DNA from: Planctomycetota bacterium
GTDB taxonomy: Bacteria > Planctomycetota > Planctomycetia > Planctomycetales > Planctomycetaceae
Length of the DNA stretch: 7,253 nucleotides
Direction of reading: 5' to 3'
Assembly: GCA_027622115.1 (NCBI GenBank)
Contig: JAQBZS010000354.1
Coordinates: 1-7,253, forward strand
Shown here: piece by piece, positions 1-5,026 of the stretch
Layout of the letters: the number at the start of each line of letters is the position of its first letter
Numbering within the stretch: the stretch's first letter is position 1
The notes under the pieces: model-generated
Database searches by the model: none
Told to the model about the DNA's origin: nothing
Seen by the model: the letters and a program-made list of their open reading frames with translations, nothing else
Made by a program: the position numbers and the translations under genes

Positions 1-631
1 GATTGAACAGCGATTGTTCGGCGAAGCTCGTACGAGCATGCATCACCACGTAATTCGGCAGGTTTTCGTTCATGCTGCCCAGCCCGTAACTCAACCAAGC
101 CCCGAGACTCGGCCGACCGGGAATCTGGCTGCCGGTTTGGATGTAGGTGATGGCCGGGTCGTGGTTGATGGCTTCGGTGAACGTGCTGTGAACTACGCAA
201 AGTTCTTTTGCAACCGTCGCGGTGTGCGGCAGTAATTCACTGACCCACACGCCAGCGTCGTTGTTGTCGTGCTTGGTGAATTTGTACTTGCTGGGACACA
301 CGGGCAGCGTTTTTTGACGAGACGTCATGCCCGTGATTCGCTGTCCGTTCCGCACATGATCCGGCAGCGGTTTGCCGAACATCTCCTGCATCTTCGGCTT
401 GTAGTCCCACAAGTCGTGATGGCTGGGACCGCCGCTCATGAAGAGATAGATGACGCGTTTCGCCTTGGCGGGATGATGCAGGCCGTCGCGAGTCGACGGG
501 GGATCGGCAAGCAAATCCGGTCCGAGCAGGTTGGCCAGTGCGGCCGTTCCCAGTCCAAGTGCCGAGCGACCGAACAACTGTCTGCGAGTCATCAACAATT
601 CACGTTCACGAGCGGGGTCGACGTATTGCAT
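1..631 (-). CDS. DUF1501 domain-containing protein, N-terminal part (runs off left edge)
   Basis: The minus strand reads open from an ATG at 631 to the window edge, giving 210 codons without a stop. A twin-arginine leader is visible: TRRQLFGRSALG at residues 15-26, followed by a small-residue hydrophobic stretch, so Tat export is likely. The DUF1501 core follows, with SGGPSHHDLWDYKP at 66-79, then an NHDPA motif and GRPSLGAWLSYGLGS near the edge. DUF1501 is a planctomycete-rich family related to sulfatases and alkaline phosphatases, usually about 430-490 residues, so more than half is missing here. Its biochemical role is not established. The ATG at 631 is favoured because GAAGG (643-639) lies 7 nt upstream and the 14-residue lead before the RR motif is usual for this family. 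An ATG at codon 14 is the alternative start. The frame stays open upstream to 1024, so an automatic caller could wrongly extend it. The DUF1549/DUF1553 partner often found directly upstream is absent. Confidence 0.93.
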   Translation of the reverse strand, partial: MQYVDPARERELLMTRRQLFGRSALGLGTAALANLLGPDLLADPPSTRDGLHHPAKAKRVIYLFMSGGPSHHDLWDYKPKMQEMFGKPLPDHVRNGQRITGMTSRQKTLPVCPSKYKFTKHDNNDAGVWVSELLPHTATVAKELCVVHSTFTEAINHDPAITYIQTGSQIPGRPSLGAWLSYGLGSMNENLPNYVVMHARTSFAEQSLFN

Positions 632-808
632 CGCGGTGCCTTCAATTGTTTCTCGAAATATTGACCGAGTTCCGCCCCGGAGGAGCCGCAACGTACCAGC
701 CCAGGACAACGCCCTACGAAAGCGGCAATGCAGTGGTTGCTCTACCAGGCTTTGAGCCCGAACGGTCGCGGAGGTTGATTGAGACGGCGAACTGCAAATC
801 AGCCGGCA
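632..808. other. Non-coding stretch between nuclease remnant and DUF1501 gene
   Basis: No gene is supported here. On the minus strand it is open in the DUF1501 frame, but the translation is arginine- and serine-rich and resembles no family I know. It is probably either the decayed end of the neighbouring nuclease remnant or the DUF1501 leader. A short GGCTTTGAGCC hairpin on the plus strand (about 748-758) is the only local structure noted. The DUF1501 ribosome-binding site lies at 639-643. Confidence 0.5.
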
Positions 809-1024
809 TAGAAAGAAAAACGCCCATTGTTCGATTTCCTTCGCCTCTGAAATCGTGTCCTCGTTCAAATTGTATTTCGGAAACTCCACCGTATGCACTT
901 CGATCGAGTCCGGAATTTCGCATTCGTGCTCGGGGTCCACCAAGCGGAAGCGGTGGTGCGGGACGGAGTCGTCGCGAAACAGCAGATGGCCGAGCAAGCA
1001 GCCGCGAGCATTCAACTTTGCCGC
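809..1024 (-). pseudogene. Remnant of an Rpn-type PD-(D/E)XK nuclease family transposase
   Basis: Read on the minus strand from just after the stop of the upstream gene, 72 codons resemble the region after the catalytic core in Rpn/PDDEXK_2 nuclease-transposase proteins. Visible pieces in order are CLLGHLLFRDD, HHRFRLVDPEHE, DSIEVHTVEFPKYN and EIEQWAFFFL. In this family the same segments occur as a 'lF...  yh.rFrl.d... l.d.leih..ElpK' block followed by 'l..W.fFl'. Full-length members are about 290-330 residues. Here the N-terminal nuclease domain with its catalytic residues is absent, no start codon or ribosome-binding site is evident, and resemblance ends abruptly after FFFL. I therefore call it a dead fragment. 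The family match is from memory of family patterns. The same frame continues without a stop into DUF1501 at 631. Confidence 0.68.
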
Positions 1025-2629
1025 TCATTCCGTCTTAACAAACGGCGGATTCCTAACCACCAAGTCGTCGCTTTCTTGATTGAATTCTTGAGATTCGCCC
1101 CCGTCATCTTTGCCGTTGCGACCGACGCTATAGAGATGAAACCCGGTTGCGTATTGCGTGTAGCGCATCGGTCCGTCGGCAAACAAGTCTTGCGGCACCT
1201 TGGCGATGTATTTGGGTGCCAAGTCGCTCAGCGACTTCGGGAACTTCTGGTTGTCTCGCTGAAACGCTTCGATCGCATAAGCCAAACGAATCAAATCCAA
1301 CTGAACGATGGATCGGTCGGACGCTTCGCTGGCCATGGTCACGGCCGGCAACAGCAAGGCGACCAAGACGTTGGTCATGACTTCCGAACGTCGCTGGCGT
1401 GACAAGAACGCAAACACGAGCGACCGCTTGTCACGAGCGTCCGCCGCAGCGGCCTTGATTTGAGCATCGATCACACTCAACGCCGCCAGACGTTCTTTTC
1501 GAGTCGGCTTGCGCAGTGCCGCAGTCAACCGGTCGTACCACGTGTTGGCGATCTTGGTGACCTCGTTCCAGTCGATCGAAGCTCGCGTCAGCATCTTCAT
1601 AAACCAGTTCGATTCGCCGTCGCCCCCATCGATTTGATTGAGCGCTCCTGGGCCGTCACGAACCATGGACGTCGCGACATCAAGCATCATGAATCGCTCG
1701 GCGGTATCGATTTTGTCCGCCATGGATTCGATGGGCTTCATCGCTTCCAAGTGTTTGCGAAATCGCAGTGCCTGTTTGGACGTCAGTTTGGGGTGTCGGG
1801 AGATGGCTTGATCGACTTCCCCGGCAATCGCATTGCACGCAATTCCCACCAGGACTTCGATGATCGTCCCGCCCTGACTCACCAATTGCCCCAATCGCCG
1901 AGCTGCCATGTTGTCTTCAAACGCACCTTCGACGTCGTCGTTGCCGAGTCGATACATGGCTCGGATCGTTAGCATTCGTACGGCTTCCCGGCTTTCCTGA
2001 GCCACGGGCAGCAAAATGGCGAGCACTTTGGGAGCACCAACCGCTTCGTCGGTGTCTAAATACGGCGTGTAATACCGCGAGCACTTGCTGGCTCGCACGA
2101 ACAGGTCGATGGCTTTGTCGTTTGCTTCAACCCATTTCGCCAACACGAAGTCGTCCTTGGCGGTCCAAGGTCGTTCGCGCCCCTTGGCCCGACGATCCCA
2201 GAGTGCCGGGTTTTCCAGCTTGGCGGTTTCCGGGAAATCCTTGGCGAAACTCAACCAAGAAATCGTCTCGCCGCCGACCTTGACCGGCTCGATGCCCATC
2301 GCCTTGAAGTACCGCTCGCGATGCGGCGAGTTAGCCAGTTCGCGAATCCCATTGCCGCGAGCAAGAAACACGGCCGCATTGTCTTCCGGTTTCACGCCCT
2401 TGCCATGCATCTCGTCCAACGCCCGGACGTAATTCACGAAACCCTTCTTGTCGAGCGGACTGGTGATGAAGGTCGTCTCTTTCGAGATCTTGAGCGCCGT
2501 TTGTTTGGGGGGTTCCGCCGGCTTCTTCACAGGAGTCTTCGCGGGTTTCTCGGCCTTCTGCGCTAGAGTCCAGCCCTGGCCGAACAAGCCCACGACCAGC
2601 ATCCCCACACAGAGTAATCGCAACGACAT
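1025..2629 (-). CDS. Secreted planctomycete protein of unknown function with pseudopilin-like C-terminal module
   Basis: This encodes 534 residues. A Sec signal peptide (residues 1 to about 23, ending WTLA before QKAEK) is followed by a Lys/Pro-rich linker (about 24-43), so the product should be exported. The middle, about 45-440, looks largely helical and has no motif I recognise. The C-terminal part, about 450-515, resembles the globular end of type II secretion pseudopilins: AIEAFQRDNQKFPKSLSDLAP, then YIAKVPQDLF, then GFHLYSVGRNGKDDGG. Many planctomycete proteins of unknown function share this tail, and it need not mean a role in secretion. No prepilin cleavage motif is present. The start is ATG 2629 because GAGG lies 6 nt upstream. 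A TTG at 2641 would add four residues and place that site inside the gene. The stop at 1025 is followed directly by the nuclease remnant. The function is unknown. Confidence 0.88.
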   Translation of the reverse strand: MSLRLLCVGMLVVGLFGQGWTLAQKAEKPAKTPVKKPAEPPKQTALKISKETTFITSPLDKKGFVNYVRALDEMHGKGVKPEDNAAVFLARGNGIRELANSPHRERYFKAMGIEPVKVGGETISWLSFAKDFPETAKLENPALWDRRAKGRERPWTAKDDFVLAKWVEANDKAIDLFVRASKCSRYYTPYLDTDEAVGAPKVLAILLPVAQESREAVRMLTIRAMYRLGNDDVEGAFEDNMAARRLGQLVSQGGTIIEVLVGIACNAIAGEVDQAISRHPKLTSKQALRFRKHLEAMKPIESMADKIDTAERFMMLDVATSMVRDGPGALNQIDGGDGESNWFMKMLTRASIDWNEVTKIANTWYDRLTAALRKPTRKERLAALSVIDAQIKAAAADARDKRSLVFAFLSRQRRSEVMTNVLVALLLPAVTMASEASDRSIVQLDLIRLAYAIEAFQRDNQKFPKSLSDLAPKYIAKVPQDLFADGPMRYTQYATGFHLYSVGRNGKDDGGESQEFNQESDDLVVRNPPFVKTE

Positions 2630-2632
2630 GGT

Positions 2633-2639
2633 CCACCTC
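2633..2639 (-). promoter_or_regulatory. Ribosome-binding site deciding the start of the 534-residue gene
   Basis: On the minus strand GAGGTGG lies upstream of ATG 2629, with 6 nt between GAGG and the ATG. This is normal Shine-Dalgarno spacing and argues for the ATG over the in-frame TTG at 2641. Confidence 0.6.
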
Positions 2640-2713
2640 AAGCGGATTGGAAGTTTCAGGAGTCCCCAACTTTACTCAAAACACTCGACACAATGTTGAG
2701 TCGATTCCGAGTC

Positions 2714-2730
2714 GCTTCCGAATTGGAAGC
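2714..2730. repeat. Short perfect inverted repeat (6-bp arms, 5-nt loop)
   Basis: GCTTCC (2714-2719) and GGAAGC (2725-2730) are exact inverted copies around GAATT. The site sits in the divergent intergenic region, about 85 bp upstream of the minus-strand gene start and just outside the large inverted repeat. It could be a protein-binding site or part of the mobile element flank. Nothing further supports either reading. Confidence 0.35.
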
Positions 2731-2732
2731 AT

Positions 2733-2885
2733 CTTAGTTCGAGTTTGTCACTTTCCGGGGTCAGGCTTACGTCTTTCAGATTTGGCGGGCGGTGGACTTT
2801 GGCTTCATCAAAAACGTCAACTCGCCAAATCTGAAATACGTAAGCCTGACCCCGATCCCCCGCAATGTGACAAACTCGAACTTAG
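2733..2885. repeat. 153-bp near-perfect inverted repeat, probable REP/MITE-type element
   Basis: There are two nested pairs of arms. The inner arms, 2757-2787 and 2823-2853, match at 30 of 31 positions (C2773 faces T2837). They begin GGGGTCAGGCTTACGT and end TTTGGCG. The outer arms, 2733-2751 and 2867-2885, match at 18 of 19 (T2735 faces T2883) and contain GTTCGAGTTTGTCAC. The arms are separated by an uneven internal loop (5 nt at 2752-2756 against 13 nt at 2854-2866), and the central loop is 35 nt (2788-2822). The element lies between divergently transcribed genes, so it is not a terminator for either. The size, symmetry and GGGGTCAGGCTTACGT-type end fit the non-autonomous palindromes linked to REP-associated tyrosine (IS200/Y1-like) transposases. 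That assignment is from memory, and no transposase is in the window. Confidence 0.85.
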
Positions 2886-3023
2886 GTGGTGACTCGAATT
2901 CAGCCGAGCTTTGTCTAAGAATAGCGACCAATGAGTTGTTTGGCCCGCAGCCAAATGGAACAGCGAACTTCCAAGCTCGCGCTTTGGAATTGTCTTGAAA
3001 CGCATCTTGAACACGGAAATGGG
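2886..3023. other. Leader region of the small lipoprotein gene
   Basis: This 138-bp stretch must hold the lipoprotein promoter, unless the inverted repeat supplies it. I see no convincing -35/-10 pair. The lipoprotein frame is open back to 2931, but the extra residues there have no signal-peptide character, so I treat them as untranslated. Confidence 0.4.
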
Positions 3024-3509
3024 ATGGTCGTGCAGAAAAATAACTTTCAGCGTGGTGTCGGACTGTTCTTGTTGCTGACAGTCTTCGCATCCGGGTGCGG
3101 TTCAAGCGATGACGGCCCCGTGCGTTTTGACGTATCCGGTGAAGTCACTTTCGCCGGCAAACCCGTACCGAGTGGGACGATCATGTTTGTCCCGGACAAC
3201 GCAGCGGGAAACAGCGGTCCCGGCGGCATGGCCGTCATCAAGGATGGTCGCTACGAAACCAACGGCAAGGGAGTCGTGGGCGGCGCGTACATCGTCAAGA
3301 TCGAGGGCTACGATGGAGTCCCCGTGCGGGAGTCCGGCGAAGAATTGGCGGACGGTAAGCCGATGTTTGAGCCGCGCGAGTTGAAGGAGTCGTTCCCCAA
3401 GGAAAAGTCCACCAAAGATTTCAAGCTCGAGAAAACACCCGCCAAGAAAAGCACGCGCAAGTCGCCCGGTAAATCGATCGCCAAGACGGCACCTATTTCT
3501 GCACCGTGA
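3024..3509 (+). CDS. Small lipoprotein with carboxypeptidase-regulatory/transthyretin-like core
   Basis: This encodes 161 residues. The N-terminus has a charged start, a hydrophobic stretch (GLFLLLTVFA) and a lipobox ending ASGC with Cys25, so it should be a lipid-anchored envelope protein. A beta-sandwich core follows from about residue 36: VSGEVTFAGKPVPSGTIMFVPD (first part at 37-51), then a glycine-rich stretch, GRYETNGKGVVGGAYIVKI and a DFKLEK strand at 132-137. This matches the small planctomycete lipoproteins annotated as carboxypeptidase regulatory-like or transthyretin-like. They have no known enzyme activity and their role is unknown. The start at 3024 puts the signal peptide at the N-terminus. 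An ATG at 2931 would add 31 non-signal residues and bury it. Ribosome binding is weak (GGA a few bases upstream). After the expected end of the core there is a 24-residue tail (138-161) with six Lys/Arg. Its last 17 bases overlap the convergent gene. Confidence 0.87.
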   Translation: MVVQKNNFQRGVGLFLLLTVFASGCGSSDDGPVRFDVSGEVTFAGKPVPSGTIMFVPDNAAGNSGPGGMAVIKDGRYETNGKGVVGGAYIVKIEGYDGVPVRESGEELADGKPMFEPRELKESFPKEKSTKDFKLEKTPAKKSTRKSPGKSIAKTAPISAP

Positions 3510-4224
3510 CGCGTCCGCTGACTGCCCGGATCAATTCTTCGCGGGTCACCGCTGAGTCGAATGTGCCCAACAGTTGCTCGGACGGACTCATGACGAGGAC
3601 TCGACAGTCACTCGTTCGGTTCATTCCCAATTGGTGAACCAGTTTGGTTTCGGCGGGATTGTCCGAGCGAATCGCCACGACTTCCGATTGTCGGCGAGCA
3701 TTCGGATCCGCCAGAAACGCACTCACGCCGGTGGGCAACGCCTGAGCCTGAGGGCCGAGTACGCACAGAACCGCGAACTTGTTTTGCTGCATGGCCAGCA
3801 GGCACCGCGCGAATGCAGGTGTCACGATCGACTCTTCGATCAATTCCGCGGTGATCTTGTGCGGAATGATGCCCGTCAACACGCCGTTCGGAGCGAGCAC
3901 CATCACGCACGGGACGGACTCGGGGCTGAGTTGCGATATGAGTTTCTTTTCCGCCGGATCGGTCACGCGCAACACGATCCATTCCGTGTTCCGAGGATGT
4001 TTTGCCAGCGACTGTTGCAGGGTATTTGCCATGTCGCGTGTGTTTTGATCGAGCTGATCTGTCAGCAGCAGAAACGTGTGCTTGCCGGCTGCTTGGGCCG
4101 CCGCCACTCGGCGCGCGACGGGAGAAGGCCCGGTGCCGACGGTCGGTGTCTGAGCCAGAGCTGCATAGGGCAATGCAAACGTGGCCACCACAACCGTCAT
4201 CCAAGTGCGCGACATCCTTGCCAT
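3493..4224 (-). CDS. Exported two-repeat protein, thioredoxin-like fold without CxxC
   Basis: This encodes 243 residues. A Sec signal peptide (1-24, ending AALA before Q25) indicates export. The mature part is an internal duplication with a period of exactly 100 residues. HTFLLLTDQ (49-57) matches KFAVLCVLG (149-157), DPAEKKLISQL (89-99) matches NPAETKLVHQL (189-199), and a Thr-Glu-Leu-Ile helix follows in each (125-133, 227-236). Each half shows a beta-alpha-beta then beta-beta-alpha pattern. The first has a VPCVMVLAPNG segment like the cis-proline region of thioredoxins; the second has lost that proline. There is no CxxC, and the cysteines are single (106, 141, 154, 207), so classic disulfide exchange is unlikely. 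The fold assignment is inference; the duplication is plain. The start is ATG 4224, with ATG 4215 as the alternative. An upstream ATG at 4350 would add 42 residues before the signal peptide. The gene converges on the small lipoprotein gene and diverges from the one at 4511. The function is unknown. Confidence 0.85.
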   Translation of the reverse strand: MARMSRTWMTVVVATFALPYAALAQTPTVGTGPSPVARRVAAAQAAGKHTFLLLTDQLDQNTRDMANTLQQSLAKHPRNTEWIVLRVTDPAEKKLISQLSPESVPCVMVLAPNGVLTGIIPHKITAELIEESIVTPAFARCLLAMQQNKFAVLCVLGPQAQALPTGVSAFLADPNARRQSEVVAIRSDNPAETKLVHQLGMNRTSDCRVLVMSPSEQLLGTFDSAVTREELIRAVSGRVTVQK

Positions 4225-4510
4225 GCTGCGAATTCCATTGAGTGAGTTTTGAAGAGTGGAGTTTGAAGAGCCGCCAATGATGGGCGGACAATTCCAGTAT
4301 CGACCCACACACTCGGCACATTCAAAACAACTCGACCGATCCGGCATCACTACGCAATTTCACCAGCTTAACCTCGCAATTCTGAGGTGTTTGTCCCCAT
4401 CCGTGGAATAATCCCGGCGAAACCGGCATCATCACTTCGGCTGCGGAAGGGCAACGCGATTCGCGACGCAGACTGACCTTGAACAAGATTTCAAACCTGG
4501 AGGCGTTTCC
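4225..4510. other. Divergent intergenic region with small repeats
   Basis: These 286 bp separate two divergent genes and must contain both promoters. No clear -35/-10 boxes are seen. On the 3493-4224 side there is an imperfect direct repeat (GAGTTTTGAAGAG at 4244-4256, GAGTTTGAAGAG at 4259-4270) followed by a 5-bp hairpin (CCGCC 4271-4275, GGCGG 4283-4287). Both would lie in the leader of the minus-strand gene. Their meaning is unclear. Confidence 0.4.
4499..4503 (+). promoter_or_regulatory. Strong Shine-Dalgarno site of the 95-residue lipoprotein gene
   Basis: GGAGG lies 7 nt before ATG 4511. It is the strongest ribosome-binding site in the window and supports this small gene being real and well translated. 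Confidence 0.75.
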
Positions 4511-4798
4511 ATGAGACAGTTCGCAATGGTGCTCACGTTGTTGGTGATCGGTGGTCTGGTCGCCGGTTGCTCGAAGACCGTCAAGACGGATGTCACGTCC
4601 AAATCGGAATCCAAGAGCGATTCGGGAACTCCCGACAGCGGGAAATCAGACAGCGGGAAATCAGACAGCGGCAAGTCTGAATCGGCAAAGTCGGCCAAAT
4701 CCGCCGTTGTGGCGAAGACTTCAACCGACACGACGACACCGCAAACGGAACCTCCGAAGAACGTCATTGAAGATGACAGATCTGAGGAAGACGAGTGA
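4511..4798 (+). CDS. Small low-complexity lipoprotein (Ser/Lys/Asp repeats)
   Basis: This encodes 95 residues. A lipoprotein signal peptide (MRQFAMVLTLLVIGGLVAGC) ends in a canonical LVAGC lipobox with Cys20. The mature part of about 75 residues is hydrophilic and probably disordered. A Ser/Lys-rich stretch leads into three tandem SGKS-type units (DSGKS, DSGKS, DSGKS) with degenerate copies on either side. Then come a Thr-rich segment and an acidic end (DDRSEEDE). No enzyme or binding domain is visible. A lipid anchor with a flexible charged tail suggests a surface or periplasmic tether, but this is only inference. The start is secure because GGAGG sits 7 nt upstream and the signal peptide begins at once. 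It reads toward the TolC gene, whose likely start is 228 bp further on, so cotranscription is possible. I found no close hairpin terminator after the stop. Confidence 0.82.
   Translation: MRQFAMVLTLLVIGGLVAGCSKTVKTDVTSKSESKSDSGTPDSGKSDSGKSDSGKSESAKSAKSAVVAKTSTDTTTPQTEPPKNVIEDDRSEEDE
4634..4678 (+). repeat. 15-bp in-frame tandem repeat, three copies
   Basis: Units lie at 4634-4648, 4649-4663 and 4664-4678. The first two are identical (GACAGCGGGAAATCA); the third differs at three positions (GACAGCGGCAAGTCT). Diverged units flank them (4619-4633 and 4679-4693). Each unit encodes Asp-Ser-Gly-Lys-Ser. Identity at the DNA level in the first two copies suggests recent slippage, so the number of copies may vary between strains. 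Confidence 0.9.
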
Positions 4799-5026
4799 GA
4801 GATTTCGGCTCAACTCCTGTTCGAGTGGAAACGAGAGTTTGACTCCCACGGATGGGTGAAGACATCAGCGCACGCAGCGAGTTTGCCGACTGCGACGGGA
4901 GGCGTGAACCTCCATGCGTGCGTTCCGCACAATCGGCATGGCTTCGCCGATCTTCGTGAACCGATCGATTTTCCAGAGCCGTTCATCCATCGAATGGCGA
5001 GCCGGGACGAATGGATCGATCGCAAC
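4799..5026. other. Spacer before the TolC-family gene
   Basis: This 228-bp region is open in the TolC frame from a GTG at 4856, but the extra 57 residues come before the signal peptide and look non-coding. It holds a small inverted repeat (GGAGG...CCTCC around 4898-4913) and a longer-range ATCCAT/ATGGAT pair (4985-4990, 5011-5016). Neither looks like a terminator, since no T-run follows. The TolC promoter is presumably here. Confidence 0.4.

Noticed and set aside
735..775. tRNA-like words on the minus strand (GGCTCAAAGCC, GGTAGAGC) and a matching PGFEP peptide on the plus strand
   Set aside because: The pieces are in the wrong order for a tRNA. No acceptor stem or anticodon stem pairs, and no T-arm follows at the expected distance.
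538..1402. Overlapping plus-strand open frames (538-1038 and 893-1402)
   Set aside because: They run antisense to DUF1501, the nuclease remnant and the 534-residue gene, have no recognisable domain, and follow the reverse of the real coding pattern.
2674..2701. ACTCAA/TTGAGT inverted pair as an operator
   Set aside because: The arms are only 6 bp with a 16-nt gap, which is expected by chance in a region of this size, and nothing else supports it.
2733..2885. Inverted repeat as a transcription terminator
   Set aside because: It lies upstream of both flanking genes, which are divergent, and has no T-run. It is also far longer than an intrinsic terminator.
3574..4245. 223-codon plus-strand open frame
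   Set aside because: It is antisense to the signal-peptide-bearing two-repeat protein. Its translation is His/Arg-rich with no domain, typical of a shadow frame in GC-rich coding DNA.
4856..5026. GTG start giving a 788-residue TolC protein
   Set aside because: It would put 57 non-hydrophobic residues before a normal signal peptide, and there is no ribosome-binding site at 4856.
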